Shown here one piece after another: positions 46,312 through 58,752 of a DNA stretch of 64,000 nucleotides. Origin of the DNA: Hedera helix (lineage: Eukaryota > Streptophyta > Magnoliopsida > Apiales > Araliaceae); the NCBI GenBank assembly GCA_947179155.2, contig OX359269.1, positions 32,084,517 to 32,148,516 on the forward strand. Reading direction: 5' to 3'. The notes under the pieces were generated by a model. It searched no databases. It worked only from the letters and a program-made list of their open reading frames with translations, and was not told the DNA's origin. Each line of letters starts with the position of its first letter. Position 1 is the stretch's first letter. A program made the translations under genes and the position numbers.

Positions 46312-46498
46312 GTGATGTTTAGAAAAATTATACCATGCTCCTGGGCATGGTGAATAGTATGCCCCCCTCTCACATGAGGGTGGGCTCCACACGCGGTGGG
46401 ATCCGTGCCACAACGCGTGGAGCCCACCCTCATGTGAGAGAGGGAACATACTATTCATCCATGCCCCAGGGGCATGGAATAATCACTCGTGATGTTTA
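46312..46498. mobile_element. Foldback MITE (167 bp) with 10-bp TSD
   Basis: GTGATGTTTA is repeated exactly at 46312-46321 and 46489-46498. Between them lies a hairpin with arms 46333-46394 and 46414-46476 that match over about 62 nt with few mismatches (ACATGAGGGTGGGCTCCAC / GTGGAGCCCACCCTCATGT). The outer sequence (GAAAAATTAT / ATAATCACTC) is weakly inverted too. Each terminus contains its own palindrome (CCATGCNCCTGGGCATGG). The G-start termini and 10-bp duplication fit Mutator-like MITEs. The GC content is high for the area. Confidence 0.88.
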
Positions 46499-47240
46499 AC
46501 ACTCCCTCCTCTCTACAAAAACCGTTTTATTTGACAATTATTTTTTTTAAGTTGTGAAATTTAAAAAAAAATAATAATTTGGAACGTATGTAATTTTGAC
46601 CAATTTAATAATAAATATTAAAAATATTATTAAATAAAAAATATTTTATCAAAAAATAAAATAAACTCATATTAATCCGAACTTGAATTTTAAGATATTA
46701 TAAATTAATAGTATAGAATTAAAAGATACTTTTTTATAATGGGGGGGGTAAATACTTATCTTTCGGTGTCTCTTCCCACAAGACTATTAGCACCTGACGA
46801 AAGATTTTTATTTTTTAATTGTATCGAATTCATTTTTTATTTTAGAACAAATGACAAGTTTATATTATAAAAAATTAATATTTCAAAAGTAGATAATTAA
46901 TCTTTTGATTCTCACCCGTGAATAACCAAAATATTGAAAAAAAAATACATTTTAAAAATCATTCTGATTCTATCCTCGTTCGTTTCCTATGCCCTAACAC
47001 TTGAGCAAAGGAACCAACCCATACAGGAGGGAATGGAAATAAGTAGCCAGCCCAATGACAATTTTTGTAAGGGGTTGTTCGAACGGATAATTATAATCCA
47101 ATAATCCAATATGTGAATCAATAAAAATTTTGGACAGTGGAGTGGGCTGATTGGTATCTAAAGTCTATGTCAATCAATAAAACTGCCGTTCAAATTTAAT
47201 CAGTTTCTTATGTGTGTTTTTGCCTATACTTTTTTAAATA
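46499..47240. other. Intergenic DNA with a Stowaway-like start
   Basis: ACACTCCCTCCTCTCTACAA at about 46499 resembles a Stowaway terminus and the next ~230 bp are AT-rich; a GGGGGGGG run lies at 46741. No gene. Confidence 0.35.
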
Positions 47241-47516
47241 AAGGTAAAAATTATTATTATTTTTTTTTTTTTTGATAATATGAATTATCCCAACCGCAGT
47301 CGGACTAATCCCCCCACCCCGGGCCAGGCTTGCGCACAGGCTCTGCCTAGGACATGGCTTCGCCCTGAAACGTGCGACCTATTGCCTGTTCTTATGAGAA
47401 TGCAGAACTATTGTTGCTAGTGGGATTCGAACCCAAGACGTCCGAGTTTACAGCTCGTCCCAGGCTGAGTTTAAACCACTGCGCCAACAGTCGGGGTTAA
47501 GGTAAAAATTATTATT
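47241..47516 (-). mobile_element. tRNA-derived SINE with 18-bp TSD
   Basis: On the minus strand the element starts at about 47498 (CCCCGACTGTTGGCGCAGTG). It has an RNA polymerase III A box TGGCGCAGTGG (47476-47486) and a perfect B box GGTTCGAATCC (47423-47433). The body (GGCCCGGGGTGGGGGG) ends in an A tail (T-run at 47259-47273 on plus). AAGGTAAAAATTATTATT occurs on both sides (47241-47258 and 47499-47516), a clear LINE-type target duplication. The body is about 240 bp. Confidence 0.92.
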
Positions 47517-47898
47517 TTTGAAAATGATCGACTTCGCTACTTGCAGTTAAAAAATCGTCAAATTACCACTCATTTTATCTTTCATTGCACACAAGTTCCT
47601 ATTCAATTTTTTGTCTTAACACCGTTAAAAAATATAATTAATATCTATTTTGCCTTTCATAATATACATTCCATCATAATATTTTGGATAAGTATGTGAT
47701 GAACTAAGATGACCTAATAAAATACTATTGAGAAAGTGCATTGTGCCTTCTTGTGTTATGATTTAATTTGGACTCGAGACTTGAACGGGTTGTTATATAA
47801 TAGTATTAAAGCAGACTCTCTAAAACTCGGGTGTTGCCAGAGGTGGGGACATAAAGATGGAGCTAGTAGGCCACTGGTATTATCTCATAATAGCTAGA
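47517..47898. other. Intergenic or LTR-leader-like sequence
   Basis: TAATAGTATTAAAGCAGACT near 47798 resembles a decayed Met-tRNA primer-binding region, so part of this may be leader of an older retrotransposon. No coding sequence supported. Confidence 0.3.
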
Positions 47899-50287
47899 GA
47901 GACTGTAGCGCCCCCAAATTCAAGTTCCATAATCTCGAGTTTAGTTATCACAATTCAATACATACATGTCATCTAAATACATAATTTTTATTAAACTTAG
48001 CAAAATAATACATAATTGTTCCTTATAAAAGGTAATACAATTCCAAGATCTTTTAACCTTAACATATTCAATACATGTCTTAAAGGTTCTCAAAAGATTT
48101 ACAACACCAAAATAAATAATAAACTTCTAGTATGCAATTATACTTTTTGACTTTTCCTTTACCCTTGTCTTTCTTGTAGCACTCAGGCTTAGCAATAGTT
48201 CATGATATAGTATGATATAGTAAGGGTGAGCAACTAGCTTGCTCAGCAAGTTTAAGAACAATAAATACTAGAACGATATATCATGATTGAATAGAAATAA
48301 TTTTTGAAGTTTCAACAATATATAATAATTGTGAAAGAACGAGAATCAAATTTTAATTAAAAAAAATTGATTAAGTCTTTACTGCTGAGTGGCAACTAAG
48401 GACCATGAACTAATACTTAAGGTAACTCAGACATATATCTGACCCTTTTATTGTTTTGATATTCGAGGGGATCAACCTCTTGTACCCTATATATATGCAT
48501 AACATTCAGACATCTTGCGCATGTTCGATTTTTCGATAATAATCCTCTTATTAAGGTTGTTCGTTCTTAGTCTTACTATAAGAATCCATACCAACCAATA
48601 GTTTGGATAAATTTTTAAAAATATTCAAGTTAATGAACTTATACATGCAGTGTCTAGTTGAAAATAATTAGCTTAAACATTCTTAAACAGTTCATGAATC
48701 AAACAAACTTTAAAACTTCAAATGCACTATATGCGAATACATAAACAACATTGATGTGGATTAATCTTTAATAATTAAACCACTTATAGCTCTTGAAAAA
48801 TAATTATAAGTTTAGGTATAGGGAACTCGCCTCGATAGTTGTCTACAACTAACCAACACAAATTTAATTTTCTTTGAAAGAACCTAACATTAATAAAGTT
48901 GATATTTCAATTAGTATCACATATAGGTTCATATTAATTACCCTTATACATCTAATCATATAACAAATATTTAATCAAATAATTAAATATTTAATAATAA
49001 ATGAAACAATTAGAAATATTATCGTCATTTGATAATATTTTAATCACATAATACTAATATTAATTATTTAATATTCTTTAACCATTTGTCTAATATTATT
49101 AATCAAATAATAATATTTAAGTCCTTTAATAATATTATTAATCATTTAATAATATTTTAACCATTTAATATTACATTAAACTCTTACTAATATTATTAAT
49201 TATTTAATAATATTTTATTCATTCTATCATTTAATAATATTTTATTTATTTTCTAATATTATTAATTATTTAATATTTTTTTATTAATTTTTTAATATTA
49301 TTAATTATTTAATAATATTTTATTTATTTACTAATATTATTAATCATTTAATAATATTTTTTTAATATTATTAATTATTTAATAATATTTTATTCATTTA
49401 TAAATATTATTATTTATCTAATAATATTTTAATTATTTAATTTTTATTCAATATTAATATTATATTAAATTATATTTTCTGACCTGTTGACATCATTGTA
49501 GACCCGACCCAACCCGGGACCAAACAACCCAACCCGACCCGGAATGAAAAATAAATAAATAATAATAATTTTTTGAAAAAAATCGACTAGTTCCCTGACA
49601 CCTGGACTGGGCGCCTCGGCGTCAGCTGCCTGGAAATGGATTTTCTTGTTTTTCATGTTTTTCAACTATGCTACTTTGGTTCCAACTTACATAAAATCTT
49701 CAATACTTGTCCAAATGACTTCAAATTGATTTTATTAACTTCGTAACTTAATGATTTACAACATTCTATTGATCAATCGCATTTTCAAAATTGTTTTTAA
49801 TTCAAAATTTAGGATCGATCGATTAGAATTTTGAAAATGGATATGTTTTGATACAAACTCCATAACTCATTCATTTTGACATCTTTTCCAATTATTCAAA
49901 TTGGATTGTCTTTAAAACTCATAGATCTAGCATACAAGCGATAAAAAAACACATAAATAATTTGTACAACTTAAATCACAACTCATCAATCTACACATCT
50001 CGCTAGGGTTTTTACCGGTAAACATACATATGCACTTTTCTTGCTTTATTTCACAAACCCAACATGTTAAAACACATATTAAACACATTTGACCATATAT
50101 GTCAAATGTGTTTAATATGTGTTTTAACATGTTGGGTTTGTGAAATACATAAATAATTTGTACAACTTAAATCACAACTCATCAATCTACACATCTCGCT
50201 AGGGTTTTATCGGTAAACATGCATATGTACTTTTCTTGCTTTCTTTCACAAACCCAACATGTTAAAACACATATTAAACACATTTGA

Positions 50288-50341
<54 letters not shown>

Positions 50342-51101
50342 ACTATTATGGAACATCGAAATAGGTTTTGAACCATTAAAAATAAATTTTTGACCATCAA
50401 AATTACTTAACATGCATATTCACACATAGATCACATATAACTTCATCAACTTTCATTCTTATACCTCTAAACCCTTCATGGTTCCAAACATAACAAAGTT
50501 TCACCCACCACCAACCATGACAAAGACATAAACTAAAGATATTAATCACAAAAATAAAAAGAGTTTGAGTAAAAGAAACTTTTCTACCTTGAAGACTTGG
50601 TTGCTCTTCTTCTTCTCCGTCTAAAGTATAAAACAAATGGTGATAAATCCACTTTGGCTACTATATCTACACTCTTAATGTATTATCTCTCAAGAACTCA
50701 CCTACAAAGCTCTCATTTCTCACTATAATTCTCTATCTCTCTCTTTAAAAATACAAGCAAGGAGCAAATGAACCAACAGTGGACAAGTGTTGGTGAATTC
50801 ATTTTATAGAGTTCAAGTGGTCTCTTTACTTAAGCTACTAACCATTTAGCAACTTTAATTAATCACATTTAGGATGTTAAATCATGCTTACTATTGGATT
50901 CATTGACAACTTGAAATGACTAGGTTTGGTGGAAGTTAGTAAAAGTTGTTGAACAACTTTGTCCTTCACAAGATTTTGCAAGCAAAATAAGATAACAAGC
51001 CACCATTGGGCCCCACTCCTACACCACAGGCCATGTGGCCTTATTTTGCCCCATTTTTTTTATTTAATCTTCCTCCTTTTATGTTCATATATACACACAA
51101 G

Positions 51102-51168
<67 letters not shown>

Positions 51169-51740
51169 ACATTTTATTTACCAACATGGTCCCACATGTA
51201 ACAATACTTGCATTTTAAGTTGGATCACTTAATTGGGCCATTAAATTAACTTCATTTGGGCTTCATTGAATTAATTTGTTGGGCTACAAAATTAATTTAA
51301 TTTTTGGTCAACAATTAAAACATAGGCGCAACAATTACAATTGTTTGGGCTACCTTAATTCTAATTCATTGGGCTTTGATAAAATGCCAACACATGAGAT
51401 ACCCTCTAAGCATATTGGGCTCACATTACACTAATTTAATTGGTCTTTAATATTTAATCCAATTAAACTTGCTTTTCTTAATTAATTAAGCTTACTTAAT
51501 TAACTTCTTCATATAGCTTGTTATATTTCCTCATTAGACCATCTTAATTACATATTAAGATTAATCTAATAATTATTAATTCAATCAGTTGAATTTATCT
51601 TTAATCTATCCTATGCATGCATATTCCACATTACCAATCATATAAGTTACAATTTAATTCACACAAAAATTTACTCCATTGATAATTAGTTCTTAATTCT
51701 AATTACAATGTGACATAAAATTCATGGTCATTATAGAGAC
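47899..51740 (+). mobile_element. Long solo LTR B (3.8 kb) with perfect TSD GAGAC
   Basis: GAGAC at 47899-47903 and 51736-51740 flanks 47904-51735 (TGTAGCGCCCCC ... GTCATTATA, the last bases probably a mutated TTACA). It is collinear with LTR A at 5972-9760 along its length. No gag or pol. It contains inverted/tandem AT words (49080-49440), GC-rich GGGCGCCTCGGCGTCAGCTG (49599), an AAACCCAACATGTTAAAACA block that recurs in direct and inverted orientation at 50054-50140 and 50250, and two (TA)n runs (50290-50339, 51104-51166). Confidence 0.9.
51104..51166. repeat. (TA)n microsatellite
   Basis: About 31 TA units inside LTR B. The tyrosine/isoleucine-repeat frames over it are spurious. Confidence 0.95.
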
Positions 51741-51860
51741 AAAGTTAATATCACAATCTCTAAATGTATTTAAGTAAGAGGGTTTATAAACCCTAGTCCC
51801 ACATTTATTAATATGGGATATTTTGATGTATATTTAAGAACTCAATTGTTAGGAGGCAAC
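51741..51860. other. Short spacer between LTR B and the gag fragment
   Basis: Includes AAACCCTAGTCCCACATTTA. No supported gene. Confidence 0.3.
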
Positions 51861-51869
51861 AAATCCGGA

Positions 51870-51965
51870 TGAGAGGCTAAGAAAGTTGGCAGATGCAACA
51901 ATTGTGGTAAAAACCACACGGGTGAATGCATGAAGGGCAATAATATTTGTTATAGTTATGGGCAG
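51870..51965 (+). pseudogene. Ty3/gypsy gag zinc-knuckle fragment, left part
   Basis: Reads REAKKVGRCNNCGKNHTGEC (a CX2CX4HX4C knuckle; Cys codons at 51894, 51903, 51927, His at 51915). It then reads CYSYGQ, the start of a second knuckle whose second Cys is Tyr. The frame breaks at the Athila insertion and resumes at 63691. A TGA at 51870 limits it upstream. It probably belongs to a chromovirus-type gag. Confidence 0.8.
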
Positions 51966-53338
51966 TGATGAGTGGGTTTTATACCTACGAATCGGGTATC
52001 GCTAAAGCTAATAGTTGCTATCTTTAAGTGTTTTTAGGTTCGTTTAACTTGTTTTTATGTTTATTTATTGCAGGTTAGAACAAGAGGGACATATATGGCA
52101 ATTGTGGAAAAGAGAGTCATTAAAAGAAATGAAAAATTCTGAAAATGGCAATTTTGTAATTATTGTGCCACAGCCCGGCGTCTAGATGCCCAGATTTGTA
52201 CTAGGGACGGCGTCTAGATGCCCGTGATCAGAAAGGGCCACTTTGGAACTCGAAATTTCTGAAAAAGCAAGGCAAATTAAAAGGCAACGCGGGAGGATAG
52301 ATTTGGAAGTTAATTAACCGCTCAAAAAGAAGAACGTGGAGTATATACAACAAAAGCTGGAGAGAAGAAAGGGGGAGACGACATCAGATAAAAAGAATAG
52401 CATAGAACCAGAACAAGGAGAGCAACAAGGAAGAAAGAAGCAAATTCTGAGGATTCAAGGCATAATTTAGGAGCAACCGTTAGAGTTTCTTCTAATCCTT
52501 CCTTATATCTTTGATTTGTGTAATTTCTGAGATGTATTCATTGTGTAATTAGATGTTGTTCTGTTTCGATACCATGAACTAAACTCTACATTAAGATTGC
52601 AATGGAACTTAGTATGTAATTTTAGTTGATTGCTTCCTCTTTGGTTGAAGTTAATATCTGAATTGTTTATCATACCCTGTGCGTGTTGATTAATTGTGTA
52701 GCTAACAATTACTGAGATAATCTATTCAAAGTTGGAAAACGGAGTTTAGATTTAGATTAGGGTATGATAACAAATGTCATATAATCTGAATGCTAAGGTT
52801 AATATGTTTTGCATGTAGGATAGGAGTATACCTATATGTTGTTTGTAACGAACAAAAGAATCTGAATTTAAATCCTATTTGACCTAATTCACATAGGAAT
52901 ATAGTGAATTAATTAACTAGGGTGTTCCTACAATTCTGACATCTCAAGGTCAGATTTTGGAGCATTTAGTCATGTGCTTTCGGAAGAGGTGCATGGTGAT
53001 TATAAAGAATTCTGGGTTAGCAATTCAGTGTAATAAATTAATTGAGGAGGAAGTATATTGACTTAAATGAGATACTAAGGGAAGTTGTGATCTTAAACTA
53101 TCAAATCTTCATTTGGTCACGTAGTTAATTATTTAGAAGTTTAGTTTAGTTTAACAAAGTTTCATTTCAACTTGAAATCATCCATCGTAGTCTAAATTGG
53201 GTTAATTTAGTTTAAAAATTAGTAATTAATAGTTATTAATTTATTTCCTCGTGGGAACGATATCCTTGTTTGCTAAATACTACAATCGAACGCGTATACT
53301 TGCGTGTTAAAGTGCTAGGACGAATTTTAGGCAAGACA
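51966..53338 (+). repeat. 5' LTR of the Athila-like element
   Basis: TGATGAGTGG..AGGCAAGACA, 1373 bp. It contains two dyads GGCGT-CTAG-ATGCC at 52177-52190 and 52209-52222, 32 bp apart. Confidence 0.95.
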
Positions 53339-53344
53339 AGTTTT

Positions 53345-53361
53345 TGGCGCCGTTGTCGGGG
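53345..53361 (+). promoter_or_regulatory. Primer-binding site (Asp-tRNA type)
   Basis: TGGCGCCGTTGTCGGGG starts six bases after the LTR. This is the usual Athila-type site, complementary to the 3' end of tRNA-Asp (one mismatch to the usual TGGCGCCGTTGCCGGGG). Confidence 0.85.
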
Positions 53362-53463
53362 TTTTACTTTAATATTTTGTTATTATTAATTTTGATTAAG
53401 TTAATCTTAGTTTAGACTCTTTTCATTTTTTTTTTGTTCTTTTCAGGTACTCTTGATTTTTGT

Positions 53464-54696
53464 ATGCAAACGCGCTCAACGAGCCAGGGACCGTTAGAAT
53501 ACGACGAAGAAATTGAAAGAAAGTTCTGTAGACTCAGAAAGTTTATTCAGGAAACAATTTAAAATCAAGAACTTGAACTAATGGCTGAGGAGCAACAAAA
53601 GTCCTTGCGGGATTACGCTATGCCGCAAGTGACTGATCTTCAATCAAGTATCACGAGGCCCGCCATTACTGCAACAAATTTTGAAATTAAACCAGGGACA
53701 ATACAAATGATACAGAATGCAGTCCAGTTTGGAGGATTACCGAATAATGATCCCAATGATCATTTGGTTGGATTTTTGGAAATATGTGATACATTCAAGT
53801 ATCATGGGGTCACAGAGGAGGCAATCAGACTCAGATTATTTCTATTCACTCTTCGAGATCAGGCGAAGAGCTAGCTTTACTCCTTACCGTGCGGATCAAT
53901 TACGACCTGGAATGATTTGGCACAGAAATTCTTGGCTAAGTTTTTCCCACCTGCCAAGACAGCAAAGATGAGGAATGACATCACCTCATTTGTCCAGCAT
54001 GATTCAGAATCTTTATATGAGGCGTGGGAAAGGTTTAAGGATTTATTTAGACGATGTCCACATCACGGGGTCCCTAAATGGCTGCAAGTGCAAACATTCT
54101 ATAATGGACTGTCATGTGCTATAAGAACGAGCATCGACGCTGCGGCAGGAGGAGCTCTCATGTCAAAGAATTGTGATGAGGCTTATACATTGCTTGAAAC
54201 AATGGCAGCGAACAACTATCAATGGCCTACTGCAAGAATGAGCCAACCAAAAGCAGCTGGTATATTTGAAGTTGATGCAATGACTGCATTGTCTGCCCAA
54301 ATGACAACTCAGATATCTGCTCTCACAAAGAAGATAGATGCACTTGGGGGACACAAGGTTCAGAAGGTGGAGGTCATATGTGAGATGTGTGCAGGAAACC
54401 ATGCTAGTGATGAATGTGCACTAAACTCTGAATCTGTTCAATATGTGTCTAATTACAACCGGCAGCCAAATAGTAGTTCAAACAGCTATAACTCAGGATG
54501 GAGGAACCATCCTAACTTCTCATGGAGTAATAATCAACCACAACAACAAGTCCGGAATTCTTACCCACCCGGATTTCAGAATCAGTATCATCAACAGCCG
54601 GACAAGTTAACTCAGATGGAGGACGTGTTAGCAAAATTAGTGAATCAGTTTGACGTCACTGTGAAAACTCAGTCAGCTGCAATCAAAAATCTGTAG
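53464..54696 (+). pseudogene. Athila-like gag (three in-frame stops)
   Basis: The start at 53464 (MQTRSTSQGPLEYDEEIERK) is in frame with the main gag. Stops interrupt it at 53560, 53872 (AKS*LYSLP, probably TGG to TAG) and 54694. Athila gag blocks are clear: LRDYAMPQ, QFGGLPNNDPNDHLVGFLEI, FFPPAKTAKMRNDI, LYEAWERFKDLFRRCPHHG, QTFYNGL, AAAGGALM. A knuckle-like CEMCAGNHASDEC and an Asn/Gln/Ser-rich tail follow. The frame is otherwise uninterrupted through all three stops, so changes are point mutations. In an intact element gag forms the particle. Confidence 0.92.
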
Positions 54697-54702
54697 AATC
54701 AA

Positions 54703-55858
54703 GTGGGGCAGTTGGCACATGCTTTGAATAACCGACCTCAAGGATCTCTACCAAGTGATACTGAAGAAAATCCAAAACGTGAGGGTAAGGAGCATTGCAA
54801 AGCAGTTACGTTGAGAAGTGGGAAGGAATTAACTTCAGATGTTGTTGGGAAGAAACAAGCAAACTGCTCAGAAGAGAACACGAAAGAAGGGGATTCACGA
54901 GTTAAGAGTGAGGAGCAAGTTGTGGAGAGCAAGACTGAAACCGAACAGAATACAGTTCCACCACCTATGCCTTTCCCACAAAGGTTTCAAAAGCAGAAGC
55001 TAGATAGACAATTCTCTAAGTTCTTAGAGGTATTTAAGAAGCTGCAAATCAATATTCCGTTCGCAGATGCTTTAGAGCAAATGCCCAGCTATGTCAAATT
55101 TATGAAAGACATTTTGTCAAGGAAGAGAAAGCTGGGGGAGTTTGAGACCGTAGCGTTGACGGAGGAATGTAGTGCAATACTACAAAAGAAGTTACCACCG
55201 AAGTTGAAGGATCTGGGTAGCTTTACCATTCCGTGCACAATAGGAACCCAATTTTTCAGTCGGTGTCTGTGTGATTTGGGAGCCAGCATTAACCTCATGC
55301 CGTTATCATTTTATCAGCAACTTGGGTTGAAGGAAGCTACACCAACAAATGTCACCCTATAGCTTGCGGATAGATCCCTTACCTACCCAAAGGGAATAGT
55401 CGAAGACGTGTTAGTCAAGGTGGATAAATTTATATTCCCTGTAGACTTCATTGTCCTTGACTTTGAGGAGGACAGTAACATACCTATTATTCTTGGGCGC
55501 CCGTTCTTGGCTACGGGAAGGACATTGATTGACGTACAAAAAGGGGAGTTAACAATGAGGGTCCAGGACCAAGAGGTGACATTTAATGTGTTTAAGGCCA
55601 TGAAGTTCCCAAAGGATAGTGAAGAATGTTTCAGAGTTGATCAAATCGACGAAGCTGTTAGAAGTTTTCTGATGAAAAATGCAAGTGCAGATCCTTTAGA
55701 GTCAGTAATAATCAGTGACGTGGTTTCTGATGAGCCAGCTGCATTAGAATTGGCCCAAGTGCTAGATTCAGCTCCAACATTCAACCGGGTTAAGTCAAAG
55801 TTTGAAGCTCTGGACTATTCGGTAGAGTCAAGTCGTCAATGGAGGAACCACCAACTTT
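54703..55858 (+). pseudogene. Athila-like gag C-terminus and protease (stop and frameshift)
   Basis: Continues the gag frame (QLAHALNNRPQGSLPSDTEE). A Lys/Glu-rich linker leads to the conserved PFPQRFQKQKLDRQFSKFLE and then the aspartic protease. Its active-site DLGASINLMP lies at 55273-55302. A stop at 55360 falls inside the protease. The flap and C-terminal blocks (FIVLDFEEDSNIPIILGRPF, RTLIDVQKGELTMRV) continue in frame. A frameshift at about 55830 moves the reading frame into that of RT. Confidence 0.9.
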
Positions 55859-57313
55859 AGAACTCAAGCCGTTACCCAACCATCTTCGGTATTCTTATCT
55901 TGGTTCTTCATCCACATTACCAGTGATAATTTCTGCGTCCCTCAACGAGATTCAGGAGAACAAGTTGTTAAGGGTACTTCGGCAGTACAAAGCAGCTATT
56001 GGTTGGATTTTGGCAGACATTAAAGGGATAAGTCCATCATTCTGTATGCACAAGATCTTGCTTGAAGAGGAGGCAAAACCGGTTATAGAGCACCAAAGAA
56101 GACTCAATCCCATAATGAAAGAAGTGGTCAAAAAGGAGATCATCAAATGGTTGGATGCAGGTATAATCTACCCCATTTCAGATAGCTCATGGGTGAGCCC
56201 GGTCCAATATGTACCAAAGAAAGGGGGCATGACGGTAGTTGTAAATGAGAATAATGAACTAATCCCTACAAGAACAGTCACGGGTTGGCGGGTGTGTATG
56301 GACTACAGGAAGTTGAATAAAGCCACTCGTAAAAACCATTTCCCTCTACCATTTATCGATCAGATGTTGGACAAATTAGCAGGGCATGAGTATTATTGTT
56401 TATTGGACGGGTACTCGGGCTATAATCAGATTGATATAGCACCCGAGGACCAAGAAAAAACTACATTTACATGTCCATATGGGACATTTTCCTTCAGAAG
56501 GATGTCTTTCGGACTGTGTAATGCACCTGCAACGTTTCAACGATGTATGATGTCTATTTTTTCTGACATGGTCGAGCGTAACCTCGAAGTTTTCATGGAT
56601 GACTTTTCAATTTTTGGGGATACATTTGATTACTGTTTGGAGAATCTTACTCTTGTGCTTAAACGATGCATGGAAACAAACTTGGTGTTGAATTGGGAAA
56701 AATGCCATTTTGTGGTCCAAGAAGGGATAATCCTGGGACATCGAGTATCAGTAAAAGGGATTGAAGTGGACAAGGCTAAGATAGAAACAATTGAGAATCT
56801 TCATCCACCAACTTCAGTCAAGGGTATTCGGAGTTTTTTGGGGCATGCAGGTTTCTATAGGAGGTTCATTAAAGATTTTTCCAAAGTCACGAAGCCTTTA
56901 TGCAGTTTGCTCAAAAAAGATGTTCCATTCCATTTGATAAGACATGTCTTGAAGCGTTTGAGGTTTTAAAGAAGAAACTGATTTCAGCACCAGTAATAGT
57001 AGCACCGAATTGGGATCTGCCATTTGAATTGATGTGCGATGCAAGTGATTTCGCAATTGGGGCAGTTCTAGGTCAGCGGAAGGAGAAGGTTTTCCATACC
57101 ATATATTATGCTAGCAAGACATTATCCGATGCTCAACTGAATTATACTACCACTGAGAAGGAGTTGTTGGCAGTCGTTTATGCTTTCGATAAGCTCCGTT
57201 CCTATTTGATTGGGACTAGAGTAATCGTATTCACAGACCATTCAGCGATCAAATACCTGATTGCTAAAAAGGATGCTAAACTGCGATTAATTCGGTGGAT
57301 ATTGTTGCTATAA
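55839..57313 (+). pseudogene. Athila-like reverse transcriptase and RNase H (frameshift)
   Basis: RT: RRLNPIMKEVVKKEIIKWLD, VSPVQYVPKKGG, GWRVCMDYRKLNKATRK, YSGYNQIDIAPEDQEKT, FGLCNAPATFQRCM, and the catalytic VFMDDFSIFG with both Asp residues intact. The thumb FLGHAGFYRRFIKDFSK follows. A frameshift near 56930 (in DVPFHLI / PFDKTCLEAF) separates RT from RNase H (ELMCDASDFAIGAVLG, TTTEKELLAVVYAFDKLRSY, VFTDHSAIKYL). A stop lies at 57311. RT active-site residues survive, but one continuous polyprotein cannot be made. Confidence 0.93.
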
Positions 57314-58752
57314 GAGTTCGACTTGGAGATCAGGGATAGAAAAGGAACGGAAAACCAGGTAGCAGACCATTTGTCAAGGTTGGAAAATGTCGAGCAGGAT
57401 AAAAGTGATAAGACTGTGATTAATGAGTTCTTTCCGGATGAACAACTGCTAGCCGTGCAGCAATTAACTCCTTGGTATGCGAATTTTGTAAATTTTATCG
57501 TATGTAGAGTGTTTCCTCCGGAGGTCACAAGTCAACAGAAGAAGAAATTCCTTCACGATGTAAAAAATTATATGTGGGACGAACTATTCTTATTTAAACA
57601 ATGTGCAGATCAAATGGTGAGAAGGTGTGTTCCTTAAGAAGAGATGGAGAACATTCTGTATCACTGTCATGCTTCCGAGTATGGAAGACATTTTGGAGGA
57701 GAAAGAACAGCAGCCAAGGTGTTATAATCGGGATTTTATTGGCCTACACTTTTTAAGGATGCCCATTGTTTTGTGATGAAATGCGATAGATGCCAAAGGG
57801 TTGGCAACATATCAAAGCAGCATGAAATGCCACTCAACACGATCTTGGAGGTTGAATTGTTTGATGTATGGGGCATCAATTTTATGGGGCCATTCCCTTC
57901 ATCTTTTAGCAATGCATATATTCTAGTAGCGGTGGATTACGTTTCTAAGTGGGTTGAGGCTGTGGCACTACCTACTAACGATGCTAAAGTGGTTATCAGA
58001 TTCCTCCGCAAGCACATCTTCTCCAGATTCGGCACACCTCGGGCAATCATTAGCGATGAGGGATCGCATTTATGTAATAAACTACTTCAAGTTACTCTTG
58101 CTAAGTATGGGATCACTCACAAGATTGCAACTGCATACCACCCGCAGACGAATGGCCAAGCTGAAGTGTCAAATCGAGAAGTGAAGAGAATTCTTGAAAA
58201 GATGGTGAATCCGAGGCGGAAAGACTGGTCAAGTAAGTTAGACGATGCCTTATGGGAATATCGTACAGCCTACAAAACACCATTAGGTATGTCGCCATAC
58301 AGGCTGGTATATGGGAAAGCATGCCATCTTCCGGTGGAATTGGAACACAACGCCTATTGGGCTATCCGGAAGTTAAATTTCGATTTAGATGTTGTGGGAG
58401 AGAAGCGTCTTCTGCAATTGAACCACATGGATGAATTCCTCCTTCACTCATATGAGAATGCCAAGTTGTACAAAGAACGGGTCAAGAGGTGGCATGATAC
58501 AAAAATCATTGAAAGGGAGTTCGAACAAGGACAATCGGTATTATTATACAACTCAAGGCTGAAACTCTTTCCGGGGAAACTTAAATCAAGATAGGTTGGA
58601 CCGTTTCGCATCACTAAGGTATTCCCCATGGAGCCGTGGAAGTGGAAGAACCAAATTCAAAAAGAGTCTTCAAAGTTAACGGACAGAGGTTGAAACACTA
58701 TTACAGTGGAAGCTTTGATCGTGAGAAGCTGTCAGTCACACTTGAAGATTAG
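57314..58752 (+). pseudogene. Athila-like integrase (three stops, one frameshift)
   Basis: RNase H-integrase linker DRKGTENQVADHLSRLENVE. Stops fall at 57635, 57725 and 58592. The zinc-binding HHCC region (HCHASEYGRHFGGERTAAKV, CDRCQRVG) spans 57660-57800. The DDE core has Asp in FDVWGINFMGPFP (57861-57899), Asp in IISDEGSHLCN (about 58049) and Glu in NGQAEVSNREVKRILEK (about 58150-58200). GKACHLPVELEHNAYWAIR is a typical Athila C-terminal block. One base is missing near 58628, after which the frame reads HGAVEVEEP..GQRLKHYY to a stop at 58750. Confidence 0.92.

Noticed and set aside
46242..46458. Minus-strand ORFs with Cys/His/Gly-rich sequence
   Set aside because: They lie across the foldback MITE stem; the apparent composition comes from the hairpin arms.
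47415..47498. tRNA gene on the minus strand
   Set aside because: Pol III boxes are present but no cloverleaf-complete tRNA. The A tail and 18-bp target duplication make it a SINE head.
50959..51218. Tyr/Ile-repeat ORFs
   Set aside because: They are translations of a (TA)n microsatellite; the same applies to frames at 50182-50400 and 61718-62021.
47904..51965. LTR B as the 5' LTR of the gag zinc-knuckle fragment
   Set aside because: LTR B has its own perfect GAGAC duplication, and only about 130 bp separate it from the zinc knuckle, too little for primer site and gag.
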